Part shown: positions 17,408-27,461 of the stretch, piece after piece
How the letters are laid out: every line of letters starts with the position of its first letter
Numbering within the stretch: the stretch's first letter is position 1
Program-made: the position numbers and the translations under genes
NCBI GenBank assembly: GCA_007449985.2
Contig: VIIQ02000193.1
Location: 62,001-126,000, forward strand
Origin: Desmodesmus armatus
Taxonomy: Eukaryota > Chlorophyta > Chlorophyceae > Sphaeropleales > Scenedesmaceae
Reading direction: 5' to 3'
DNA length: 64,000 bases
The notes under the pieces: generated by a model
What the model was told of the DNA's origin: nothing
Database searches by the model: none
What the model saw: the letters and a program-made list of their open reading frames with translations, nothing else

Positions 17408-19535
17408 CAGACAAGCAGCATCAACAACAGCAAGCAGCGGCTGCAAAGCTGCCATGTGAATGGTGCTGATGGGCCTACATCAAACGCTTGCGTCATGTCC
17501 CCCCACCCAGGGGGGGGGGGGGGGGGGGGGCCAACACAAGGGGAGTACTGCTTGCGTGACACCCCCCCCCCCCGGGGGGAAAAACACCCCCCCCCCCCCT
17601 CCCTACAAACACTCCCCCCTCCTCCCACGAACACAACCCCCTCATGAGGCAGCAGGCAGCTCTGCACAGCTGACAACCAGCAGCAACTACTACACAGCCC
17701 CCCCCCCCCCCCCCGCTGGGCGCCTGTGCAGCCTACTTGACTCACCCTTGGATTGGCAGCAGCTTGGCCCGCAGCTGTGCAGTGTCAGCTACTAGCTGCA
17801 GGAGCTCCAACATGCCCCTCCCCCCCCCCCCATGCGTGCGCATGTTGGGCCCCAACACAAAGGGGAGAACCACTTGCATGACTCCCCCCCCCCTCTCCCC
17901 ACCCCACACCCACACACACTCTCCTCCCCTTCTCCCCACACACAACCCCCTTCAAACTAATAACTACTTACCCCAAGAAGGGCAGCAGCTTGGCCCACAG
18001 CTGTGCAGTGTCAGCTGCTAGCTGCAGGAGCTCCAACATGCCCCCCCCCCCCCCCATGCGTGCGCATGTTGGGCCCCAACACAAAGGGGAGAACCGCTTG
18101 CGTGACTCCCCCCCCCACACACTCCCCTCCCCTTCTCCCCACACACAACCCCCTCAAAACTTGAATTTACTTACCCCATGAATGGCAGCAGCTTGGATCA
18201 CAGCTGTGCAGTGTCAGCAGCCAACTGCAGGAACTCTCCCATGCCCCCTCCCCCTTTACCCGCTTGTTGGGCCCCAACACAAAGGATGGCACTGCTTTGT
18301 CCCCCCCCCCCCACACTCCCCCCCCCCCCTCCTCCACACACAACCCCCTCAAAACTAAAAACTACTTACCCCAGGAATGGCAGTAGCTTGGCCCGCAGCT
18401 GTGCAGTGTCAGCTGTGTCAGAGCCCCCCCCCCCCCCCCCCCCCCCCCCGCGCGCCCTGGCCCCCCGCCTGCGTGCATGGCTGCCTAGCCTACTTGACTC
18501 AACCAAAGCAAGCGTGACTCCCCCCCTCCCCCCCTCTCCCCCCCCCCCCCCACACACAAACCCCTCATGAGGCAGCAGGGCAGCTCACAACTACAAAAGC
18601 ACTTACCCAAGGAATGGCTGTAGCTTGACCCGCAGCTGTGCAGTGTCAGCAGCCAGCTGCAGGAAATCTCCCATGCCCCCCCCCCTTCACCCCGCTTGTT
18701 GGGCCCCAACACAAAGGGAGAACGGCTTGTGTACCTCTCTCCCCCCCCCCCCCCACCCCCTCCCCACCCGTCACCCCACCCCCCACCCACCACTGCAACC
18801 CCACCCGCCACCCACACTAGAATCTTACCCTAGGAATGGCAGCAGCTTGGCCCGCAGCTGTGCAGTGTCAGCAGCCAGCTGCAGGAACTCTCCCCCCCCC
18901 CCCGCTTCACCCCTCTTGTTGGGCCCCAACACAAAGGGGGCACTGCTTTGTCACCCCCCCCCCCCTCCCTCCCGTCACACACACAACACCCCTTTCACGG
19001 GGCAGAACATGGCAGCTCTGCACAGCTCAATAACTACTAGTAGTGTGTATGAAACTACTTACCCAAGGAATGGCAGCAGCTTGGCCCGCAGCTGTGCAGT
19101 GTCAGCTGCTAGCTGCAGGAAGTCCCCCACGCCTGAGGGGTGCAGCGTGTACCTGCAGGATGGCAGCAGGGCAGTACAGGTGGTGTGGGCAGATGTCGAT
19201 TTGAAAATACTCGAAAAACAGCAATTCCGTTGGTGCTTGGACAGAGGCAATGACATCCCTCCCCTGGATAAGAACGCCTTGCTCGCTTGCTGCCCCCCCC
19301 CCCTCCCCCCTCTCATACCACAGACTTTTCTCAGCAGTAACCTGAACCCAGGCACATTGGGAACGCGATAATGACGATAAACTTACTCTCGAATCTCCAG
19401 CAATCCAGGTTCATGGTTTTGTTGGCTGCTTCTGGTGGCAGCTGCTGCAGAAGTGCTGATGCATCTTGCCAGCAGGGGCGGTAGTGCTGACTGGAAGGTT
19501 GCACGACTACAGTTGTGGCACAGGGACTGAATCAT
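14592..19535 (-). CDS. Mitochondrial two-domain NIPSNAP family protein
   Basis: Eight exons join in phase: 19535-19387, 19152-19063, 17371-17311, 16894-16799, 16404-16303, 16026-15950, 15409-15288 and 14712-14592; about 272 residues, the usual family length. The start (MIQSLCHNCSRATFQSALPP, then LLARCISTSAAAA) looks like a mitochondrial presequence. Domain 1 reads LLEIREYTLHPSGVGDF, then NLNKVTHFYYYKDLEDREARR and WQQFIAASRPHV. Domain 2 reads VYEFRQYQLDPGYGSVPKL, GVLNNVVELWRY, then CLRARAASRHVQVWR. NIPSNAPs are dimeric ferredoxin-like-fold proteins linked to mitochondrial quality control in animals; the algal role is unknown. Exon 7 is one base short, so the frame breaks after ELWRY; a degenerate downstream copy retains the missing base. 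Exons 2, 5, 7 and the 3' end have partial tandem copies. Confidence 0.85.
15084..15690 (-). repeat. Echoes on both sides of NIPSNAP exon 7
   Basis: Upstream on the coding strand, copies near 15625-15686 and 15490-15545 carry the exon 7 start (acceptor ATCCTGCAG, then LPEKVAADRDGLLVAFAH in the first). Downstream, a copy near 15180-15084 carries only the end (TTGGCGG to GCATGCCTCAG|GTGTGA). A weaker copy of the intron border follows near 14900-14995. The intact exon is 15409-15288. Confidence 0.8.
15741..15787. repeat. Inverted telomere-like TTTAGGG motifs
   Basis: TTTAGGG at 15741 and GGGTTTAGG at 15751 face CCCTAAA at 15766 and 15781. The motif is the plant/chlorophyte telomere type. Only two units per arm are present inside NIPSNAP intron 6, so this may be a relic of break repair or chance. 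Confidence 0.5.
16520..16579 (-). repeat. Upstream echo of NIPSNAP exon 5
   Basis: This copy has an acceptor (CAGCAG|TCCCG) and reads SRIMTEDDAIYNALG, then diverges. The intact exon at 16404-16303 reads SRIMTEDGAIYNALGRNTG and continues in phase to a GTGAGC donor. Only the 5' part is duplicated upstream. Confidence 0.85.
16899..16985. repeat. Pentamer satellite CACAG / CTGTG
   Basis: About 15 copies of a CACAG-type pentamer, becoming irregular at the right end, lie directly before the acceptor of NIPSNAP exon 4 (16894) on the coding strand, where they read GTGCTGTGCTGTG. Similar pentamer tracts precede acceptors in other genes of the window. Confidence 0.85.
17750..18895 (-). repeat. Array of six downstream echoes of NIPSNAP exon 2
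   Basis: Six copies of the exon 2 end lie at about 18832-18893, 18614-18672, 18373-18418, 18178-18240, 17978-18040 and 17751-17812, spaced 195-240 bp. Most encode a version of LQLAADTAQLRAKLLPFLG and end in a usable GGGTAAG or GGGTGAG donor. None has the exon's first residues (YTLHPSG) or its acceptor. C-runs on the plus strand (G-runs on the coding strand) separate the units. The intact exon is 19152-19063. Confidence 0.9.
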
Positions 19536-20053
19536 TGTGTTTTTGGTAAAGTCCAAGTAACTGAGATGATTGCAGTTCTGAGATCAGCGCAGTGTTGAGC
19601 TTGTGTGTGATCAAGTGCAGATCAGTGCCTGGTGATTTAGCAAGCGACCGTGCCCGATGATCAGTAGGGCGGAGGCTTTAGAGATTATGCTACTGCCGAT
19701 GCAGACACGAGCTCGTTCAACAGCAATGCTTCTCCACCTTCCCCACACATTTGCCTGCTGTCATTCTCACACACACACTCAGCACTGCGTCAGGTCCGCC
19801 AGGCGAAACTCCCCACCGTCCAAACTTGCACTCTGCAGCAGAAAGAGCTTCTGCATAGCGGGAAAAGTCACATCGGACACAGGGAAATGCTGAAGACAGG
19901 CTTTCCTGCTTGCGGGGGAGCGTTGGTGCCTATCAACCGGTATGTGAGACTTCAAAAGAGCTTTGTAACGCCAGCAGCCTGTGATCCGTGACTGTCGACA
20001 CCCAAACCTACCGAAACGCCCCTGGCGGGGTGATCTGGTTCTTTTGTGCACAG
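19536..20053. promoter_or_regulatory. Divergent spacer between the NIPSNAP and CBM45 genes
   Basis: About 0.5 kb separates the NIPSNAP start (19535, minus) from the first tentative CBM45 exon (20054, plus). A bidirectional promoter is inferred. An in-frame ATG at 19727 opens a Ser/Arg/Cys-rich frame (about 55 codons) that could be the missing CBM45 transit-peptide exon, but no convincing donor was found. Confidence 0.35.
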
Positions 20054-20693
20054 GAGGACAGTAGCCCCTAGGGCCCCTCTCAGAACGGCATCAAACAACC
20101 AGCCCCGAAGTAAGTCTCGCAGCTGTGCTGCCTCTGCTCGCTGTTTCTCACGGCGGTTGCTGCAGCACTGATCCATCCAACAGAAACAGACAGAAATGAC
20201 CTGGTTCATGCCGACAGCAGTCGTTTGGACGAGCAGCCTCGTCACGTTGTTCGGTACATCCTGCTGGTGCTATTTTCTGTAACCCTTGCCCCTTGTCCTG
20301 TCCTGCAGGCCGGCAGGTTGCTGCAGGTGCTGCTGCAGCTACAGAGACTGCATGGCATTCCTGGAGTGATGTGCTGCACAGTTCTCCTCCACTGAGGAGC
20401 AGCAAGGGCAGCCAGCCAGCAGCCAACACAGCAGACCGCAAGTGAGTTTGATAAGCTGATAAGCACAAACAACCTGTGGGTGGTGGGGGGTGGGTGGGCG
20501 GGGGGGTGGTGGTGGTGGTGGTGGGGGGGGGGGGGGGGTGGGGGGGGGGGGCAGTTGGCTGTATGCTGCACAGCCCGCAGTGGAGGAGCAGCAAGGGCAG
20601 CCAGCCAGCAGCCAACACAGCAGACCGCAAGTGAGTGATACCCGCTTTCTGTCTGCACACGGCGCAGCAGAACCTCTGTGTTAGTGTTTGTTT

Positions 20694-20724
<31 letters not shown>

Positions 20725-20831
20725 CTGTAGACTGTAAGCATGGGTGGAGTGATGCCTTCCCAGCAGCAGGGATCCAGCCAGCAGTCAACACAGCAGCCCG
20801 CAAGTGAGTGTATTGTTGTGTGTGTGAAATG

Positions 20832-20922
<91 letters not shown>

Positions 20923-22960
20923 GGGGGGGGGGGCAGTTGGCTGTGTGCTGCACAGCCCCCAGTGGAGGAGCAGCAATGGCAGCAGGCCAGCAGTCAACAC
21001 AGCAGGCCGCAAGGGAGTGATACACACAATGACATGTGTGTGTGTGGGGGGGGGGGGGGGAGAGGGAGAGGGGGCAGATGCGAGGTATGGTGCACTTTCA
21101 AGCAGCAAGGGCAGCCAGCCAGCAGTCAACACAGCAGATGGCGCGTGAGGGACGAAGACGCCACAGCACAGCGTGCGTGTGTGTCTGCCGGGGGGGGGGG
21201 GGGGGGGGGTCAGATGGCTGGAAGAATGGTGTGTTACACAAGCAGCATGGCAGCAGGCCAGCAGTCAACACAGCAGACCGCAAGTGCACTCAGTGATGAA
21301 GACGGCGCAGCTCAGCGTGTGTGTCTGTCTGCGGCCTGTGAAACAGCAACACAGTACATAGCCTGTGTTGCGCAGGCCACAGACAGGTACACACACTGTA
21401 CTGTGGCATCTTCATCAATCAGCAGCGGGGCGGTGGTTTTGTGCATGTGCTTAGACAGCGGGGCAGGGGTTTTGTGGGTGTGCTAGGCAGTGGTTATATC
21501 GCAGTCCATGCTCGCCTGTTGCCGCTGCTGCAGAGCATTGTTGCAGCTGGGCAGTTGACAGCAGCTGCAGCAGTAGAGAGCGACCGAAAGCATGCATCAG
21601 CAGCGGCAGGCTGTGACAGTGGCAGCGGAGTCGGGGGGGGGGGGTCACTGTGTGGCAGATGTCACGCATGTGAAACTGCTGCCCACACAACAGCAGCAGT
21701 AGAGCGAGCTACCAGGTTCTGCTCAAAAACACGCAATTTACCATGCAGGGCCCTTGCCGAAGCTGTGTGTGCTGCTGCCACCAGCTTCAACCCAGCTACC
21801 TCAACTGTCCTCGGCGAATAGCAGAATCTAGCATCTTCCTGTTCACAACAAAGCTTCAAGCCCGTATAGCAACCTGATGCACCCCCCCCCTCCTCCACCC
21901 CATTTCCATTGCTGCAGGGCCCTTGCTGAGGCTGTGTGTGCTGCTGCCACCAGCTTCAAGCCTAAGCCCACACTCAAGGTGCCTGACATTGATGACCTGC
22001 CAGAGGTGCCCAAAAACCTGCACAAGGTGGGTGTTGCACCCAGACAGATCCCCGACCCCCGACCCCACCCACCCACCCACACAGAGGGGGTGGGTTGGAG
22101 GCCGAGGGTGTTGAGCGAGAACAGGGGGGCTATATATAGTGTCCATGTGTGTGTGTGGGGGGGGGTGGAGGGAGGGGAGGCCATTCAAGGTGCCTGACAT
22201 TGACGACCTGCCAGAAGTGCCCAAGAACCTGCACAAGGTGAACAGTGACCAAAGAAGGAAGTGTAGTGGGAAAGGAGGGGGGGGGGGGAGTGTGTTGCAC
22301 ACATGGGTGACTTGACAGACATGTGCTGTGTGTTGCAGCGTCTGGAGTTGGTTGCGCGCATGCAGCTGGCGCACTACCTGCAGCTCCCCCCCCCCCCCGC
22401 GCCACCCTCACATCCTACCATATTCATTCACACTAGTATCCACAAGCCTATGTCTGCCTTGTAGGGTGCGCAGCTCTGTACTGAGCCAGTTTCCTATTGC
22501 CAATCGGTCCTTACAGCCAACCTTATAGCAAACCTGTTCAACACTTTGTCATTGTGTTTTTTGCTGCAGCGTCTGGAGCTGGTTGCGCGTGTGCAGCTGG
22601 CCCACTACCTGCAGCTGCCACTGTCTGATGTCTCCCCCCCCCCCCAGCCCCCCCCCCCCCCCCCCCCGCACACACACACCCTCCCGAAGGTACAGTCGCC
22701 AGGGCTATATGGCAAGATGTACTAATGTGACGTTTGTTATTTTGCCGTGCTGCAGCGTCTGGAGCTTGTGGCTCGTGTGCAGTTGGCCCACTACTTGCAG
22801 CTGCCGCTGTCTGATGTCCCCGCCTCCATCAGTGAGTACACCACTACTGACATTGCAGCAGCATGCAGCGCAGCAGGAGTGATGCTGGTCAAGGGCACAA
22901 AGAAGACGGTGAGGGGGTGGTGATGTTGGAGGGGGGGGTTGTTGAATTTGGGGGGGAAGT

Positions 22961-22992
<32 letters not shown>

Positions 22993-25900
22993 GTGTGTGG
23001 GGGGGGGGGTGCTGGGGTGTGTGCAGCTGTTGTGAACGGAGGGAAAACAGGGAGCAAGTGTCCCAATCAGGGGGGAGGGTGGTTGAAAGGCTGTCTGATG
23101 TTCCTGCCTCCATCAGTGAGTACACCACTACTGATTTTGCAGCAGCATGCAGCGCGGCGGGAGTGATGCTGGTCAAGGGCACAAAGAAGACGGTGAGAGG
23201 GTAATGGGAAAATGGGGGAGGGGTGGGGTGGGGGGGGGGGGCGAACGGGGGTGGGGGGGGGGCAGTGTCGTAGGTGGCGAATGGGGAGTAATGCTGGTCG
23301 AAGGGCGCCAAGAAGACGGTGAGAGGGTGGTGTGAGGGTTTGCCGTGGTGCGGGGGGGGGGGGGGCGTCCACAAGGGGGGGTGTTGCAGGAGTGGGCGAG
23401 GGTGGTGGTTGAAAATAACGGACAGGGGGGGTGTCTCCAACTTACTAAGGAGGCAAGTGGGGTGCTGATGACAACGTGTTGGCTGCTTTGCTGCTCCAAA
23501 CGTAAATAACCAATACCAATATTCCAATATTGCAGGGGGTTAACCCTCAATAATGATTCAGCAAACAACTGGATGTAAGTGAGCCGCAGTATTCAAGGGC
23601 GGTGCAGCAAGGCAGACTTTGCTTGCCTGCAGATGCACAGGGCCGGTACCCACCGGAGTCATGTTGAGACAGTATTCAACATGAGATTGGCTGGCGCGGG
23701 GTTGGTGACACAGTGGGTTGCTGCTGCTGCTGCTGGTGCTGCTGGTGCTGCCTGCAGGCACTGCTGAGCTTGGTGGTGACTGAGACAGGTGAGAGAATGA
23801 GGGAGAGAGTGAGAGTGAAAAAACAGAGTGAGAGAGTGAGAGTGGGGCGAGAGTGAGAGAAGGAGTGAGGGAGGGAATGAGCTTGGTAGTGACTAAAACA
23901 TGTGAAAGTGAGGCATAGATGTTTGGGTCTGCACAATCACATGTTTGCCACATGGGTAGAGACAGGTATGGTCTGCACACTGGGGGGAGTTTTGACCCTC
24001 TCTAGCTTGTATCCCTCCTGTTTATGTATTACTGGGTTGCTCTTCATCGGCACTGCTGCCGCCCTTGCTGATGAGCCACCCCCCCCCCCCCCCGCGTAGG
24101 AAATGGGACCCCTCGCCCCCAGCCTTGCGCCCCCCCCCCCCTCTAAAGGTCTTATGTTTGTGGTGGGTCCCGAGCTGGGTTGCAGGCACGGCATGGCAGC
24201 AAATACAATAGCTGTTGTGGCCTCCCACTGTGCAGAACGTAAATCGTCTTTGAAGCTGATGCAGCTTGTGGTCTTTGATCCTGTCGCCGATCAAGCACCA
24301 GAAGCTGCATCAGCTTTGATTACAGGTTGGACAGTCTGCAGGTAGAGGGAGGCACATGGGTGTATGTCAACCTCAGTTAGACACATGAGTGTGCATCATT
24401 GGTACACTGACTGGAGGCGTGGCATCCTGTACATTGCTGTTGTGGTCGGCTCCCCACTTCGCAGAACACTTGGTTTTGAAGCTGATGCAGCTTTTCGTGC
24501 TTGGTCAACAGGCTGATCAAGCACCAGAAGCTGCATCAGCTGTGAAGGCAGGTTGCAGTCTGTATGTGCAGGGAGGGACATGGGGGTGTGTACAACACAG
24601 TAAGGCACATTGGGTCTGCAGGGTTGATACCTTGATTTGGCATGCTTTACTCTGCTGTTGCGGCGTCCCAATGTGCAGAACGTAATCTGTCTTCAAAGCT
24701 GATGCAGCTTGTAATGCTCAATCCAAGCAACGGATCAAGCACCACAACTTGAAGCTGCATCAGCTTTCAGTGCATATTACAGCCTGTATGTACAGGGAGA
24801 CACTTGGGTGTGTACACCTTCGAAGATGAATTTGGCATGCTGTACAACTCTGGTGTGGCCTCGCATCAGCAGAACGTAATGAGTTTTCGAAGCTGATGCA
24901 GCTTATAGTGCTCGATCCGTGCGATGGATCAAGCACCACAAGCTGCATCAGCTTTGGAAATCTATGATGTTCTGCATGTACAGGGAGGCACATGGCTGTG
25001 CAGACCTCAGTGCGGCGCATTGCTGTGCATGGTGGTGATGCATCAAACAGGGTTTTGAGGACATATGCTGACATGTGCCGTGCTGTGCTATGCTGTGCCC
25101 GACAAAAAATGACGTGGTTCCGACCTTGAGGGTCTGCTGTTGCAATGGGCGGCCAAAAGCTCAATTGTATGTGCAGGGGAAAAAATCAATGGTGTTGTGC
25201 TGTGTCCGACACTGCTGCTGCTGCTCCCCCCCCCCCGCCCCCTTTTTTTTTACAGAGCGTCAGATGACGTGGTCCCGTCTTGAGGGTCTTTTGTTGCACT
25301 TGGCTGTCTCAAATACAACTCAGTTTGCTGCGCTGTGCCGTGCCGTGCTATGCCCAACCCTGCTCTGCTGCTGCTGCTGCTGCAGAGCGTCAGATGACGT
25401 GGTCTCGTCTCGAGGGTCTGCTGCTGCACTGGGCTGTCACCCGCAAGGCACCACCAGCTGAGAAGTGGGAGCTGCCACCTCGCGGCTGGAAGACACTGCC
25501 CGACACAACAGTGGACGCAGGTGGGCGGTGGGTGTGTTATCAACGGTGCAGGCAGGTAGTCTGTGGCAGACAGCCCTAGGTGACAGCCCGGGGGGGGGGG
25601 GGGGGGGATGTCGGCATCACTTAACGTTAGCCCTCGGCTTTTGACACCCCAAAAAGAATGCAGGAGCAGTAATATTCATCAATTGTGTGTCGTATCTCTG
25701 CTGCTGCAGGTGGTGCGTGGCAGACTGCCCTTGAGAAGCACCCCTCCCTGAGCCTGATCGCACTCTGGGACCCCAGCCAATGTACACTATGCTGGCAGCA
25801 CTGCCTCTGGAGGTGAGGTTTTGAGGGGGGGGGGGGGGGTGGAGGGTCAAGCCAGGGGGGGGGGCATCTTCCCTGATGGTACATGGCTGGTAGGAGCAAC

Positions 25901-27461
25901 GCAAAGCAGAGAGGGGGGGGGGGTTGTTTCTGAGGGCAGGGAACATGCATTGGCGAAGCATGTGTGTGTGTGTGTGGGGGGGGGGGGGGCTTCCCTCCCT
26001 AAGCGTGATGGCGCACTGGCCCATGTACACCATGCTGGCGGCACTGCCACTGGAGGTGAGTGGTGTGTGTGTGTGGGGGGGGGGGGGGGGGGGGGAGGGG
26101 GGGTAGGAGGGGGTGAAGCGGTTGCATCCCATGATGGGGGAGGGGGGGGGGGTGGCTTCAAGCAGACATTGGCGGAGGTGTGGCGCGTGAGAACGGGAAC
26201 GGCCATTTGCGAAGCATGAGCGGGGAGCCTGATGGCACGCTGGGCCCTCAGCCCATGTACACCATGCTGGCAGCACTGCCACTCGAGGTGAAAGTGTTTT
26301 GTGGGGGAGGGGGGGGGGCAATCAAGACCGGAGGGGGGGGGCACTTCCTTGATGGAAGATGGCGGGTGGGGCAGCTTGAAGCAGAGAGGGGGGTCTGGTT
26401 GTCAAAGCAGTAAACGTCATGAGTGAAGTACGCGTTTGGGGGGGGGGGGGGGGGGGGGGCGGGGGGAGGATCAGAGGAGTGGGTGGCGGTGTTGGTAGTG
26501 TCGGTGTTGGGGAGGAGGGGGGGGGGCGGCTGAAGCGAAAAATCTGGCCTCCCGTAGTCCAGCGCACCCGGCAGACAGCACAAACACGTTCAAAATCTTG
26601 CATGGGTCAGGCCACAGCCAGCTTCTGTAGGTTGATGCCTACGTTGGCTGCAAAGATGAGGTTTTTGCTCCTCCTTGAATGACGTGTGCACCACTGATCT
26701 GCTGTGTTGTGGTGTACTATGTCTCCAGGGTCCCCTTGCTGAGGGCGGGCTCATCTTTGTGCTGAAGAGCGGCAGCACGGGACAGAACACCAAGTGGCTC
26801 AAGGTACGGGGCACGCGGGGGGGGGGGGGGGGGGGGGTATGCGTGGTGTGTGTGTGTGTGGGGGGGGGGGGCAGCTGATGTACGCTGTAGGATTGCAGCA
26901 TGTGCCACTGAATGGGAGTAGATGTACTGGGAGGTGTTTGTGGCGGGGAAGAGCGGCAGCACGGGACAGAACACAAGGGTTTACAGCAGGGTCGCATTTT
27001 AGAGACCACACAGTGTACAGCAGGGCGTCCAGCACATGGCATGGAGCTTTTTGGCTGTCAGTGGAGGCTGTTGCTGGCAATTGCCCCCGACATCCAATCA
27101 CATTGTCTCCTATCCTGTTAGTATCCGTACCTGGCAGGCAATGCCATTGATGTGTGGTGACTGTGTCTGCGTGTAGCATTCTCTCCCCATTAGTCAAGCG
27201 TGCTGCCTGCCCTTAGACCGCTGGCCTCCCCCGTCTGGCCTTGACTCATCCACTCTACCCTTACTTCCCTTCCTTGTACCTGCAGGGTGCTGGCACCATT
27301 CCAACCAAATTCTATTAATAGATTAGTAATGCCATTTCAACCAGAATGACGGGCAGTACCTGACATCAGCGCCCCCCCCCCTTTCCTTGTACCTGCAGGA
27401 TGCTGGCACCAAGAGTGACTTCTTCCTGGATGTCCAGGCCTTCAAGACACTCAAGGAGTGA
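20054..27461 (+). CDS. Starch-binding protein with C-terminal CBM45 module
   Basis: Exons identified: 20054-20109 (tentative), 20309-20441, 21918-22026, 22756-22908, 25386-25520, 25710-25812, 26729-26803 and 27399-27461. The N-terminal part (VAPRAPLRTASNNQPR) looks like a plastid transit peptide. The middle (LKVPDIDDLPEVPKNLHK, RLELVARVQLAHYLQLP) is unassigned. The C-terminal part has the CBM45 hallmarks: LEGLLLHWAVTRKAP, KWELPPRGWKTLPDT, LIFVLKSGSTGQNTKWLK and DAGTKSDFFLDVQAF, then a stop. CBM45 occurs in glucan water dikinase and the plastid amylase AMY3, but no catalytic domain follows. A role on plastid starch is inferred. Phase shows that one exon between 22908 and 25386 is missing from this model. 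Exon 25710-25812 is one base short. Almost every exon has partial copies beside it. Confidence 0.65.
20570..21286 (+). repeat. Array of five downstream echoes of CBM45-gene exon 20309-20441
   Basis: Copies near 20570-20632, 20760-20804, 20950-21014, 21100-21146 and 21240-21286 repeat the exon end (GAGGAGCAGCAAGGGCAGCC to ACACAGCAGACCGCAA) and mostly keep a GTGAGT or related donor. None contains the first 80 bases of the exon. Between units are TG and poly-G tracts. Confidence 0.9.
20833..20922. repeat. (TG)n microsatellite, about 45 units
   Basis: An almost perfect TG dinucleotide run of about 88 bases followed by a G-run, in the intron after exon 20309-20441. It is a potential Z-DNA former. 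Open frames of poly-Cys-Val across it are not genes. Confidence 0.95.
21748..22239 (+). repeat. Upstream and downstream echoes of exon 21918-22026
   Basis: A copy at about 21748-21820 has the acceptor and first part (ALAEAVCAAATSF) and then diverges. A copy at 22187-22239 has only the second part (VPDIDDLPEVPKNLHK) and a GTGAAC donor. The intact exon lies between them. Confidence 0.9.
22339..23322 (+). repeat. Truncation ladder around exon 22756-22908
   Basis: Two upstream copies (22339-22390, 22570-22635) carry TTGCAG|CGTCTGGAG and the RLELVAR...AHYLQLP start, the second extending further (PLSDVS). Two downstream copies carry only the end: 23085-23190 (SDVPASISEYTTTD to KGTKKT with GTGAGAGG) and 23285-23322 (the last 12 codons, with a frame slip). 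Each copy is shorter the farther it lies from the intact exon. Confidence 0.9.
24253..24954. repeat. Four tandem hairpin-forming units
   Basis: Units at 24253-24316, 24479-24540, 24696-24766 and 24890-24954, spaced 226, 217 and 194 bp, each begin AAGCTGATGCAGCTT and end AAGCTGCATCAGCTT, which are reverse complements. The inner parts (for example GTGCTCGATCC and GGATCAAGCAC in the last unit) also pair, giving stems of about 25 bp with short loops. Each unit is preceded by a CAGAACGTAA-like string and followed by ATGTACAGGGAGGCACATGG-like sequence. They lie in the unresolved intron region of the CBM45 gene. Confidence 0.85.
25105..25320 (+). repeat. Two upstream echoes of exon 25386-25520
   Basis: Copies at about 25258-25320 (TTTACAG acceptor, then RQMTWSRLEGLLLHLAV) and 25105-25165 (decayed) carry only the exon start. 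A C-run, a T-run and a GTGCT-type pentamer tract precede the acceptors. Confidence 0.85.
26000..26985 (+). repeat. Downstream echoes of exons 25710-25812 and 26729-26803
   Basis: Copies at 26000-26055 and 26215-26288 repeat the PMYTMLAALPLE end with GTGAGT or GTGAAA donors; the second also preserves EPDGTLGPQ, which shows the intended frame of the damaged exon. A copy at 26945-26985 repeats KSGSTGQNT from the end of exon 26729-26803. An upstream echo of the last exon start (CTGCAG|GGTGCTGGCACCA) lies at 27283-27305. Confidence 0.85.

Noticed and set aside
17750..18895. Series of true alternative exons (mutually exclusive splicing)
   Set aside because: The copies lack acceptors and the 5' part of the exon and several are decayed; they fit border duplication better. 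RNA data could still overturn this.
20834..21148. Cys-Val repeat proteins
   Set aside because: They are translations of a (TG)n microsatellite.
24253..24954. Coding exon reading KLMQLVVFDPVADQAPEA
   Set aside because: The frame is kept in only two of four copies and does not fit the required splice phase (0 in, 1 out); the palindromes explain the conservation better.
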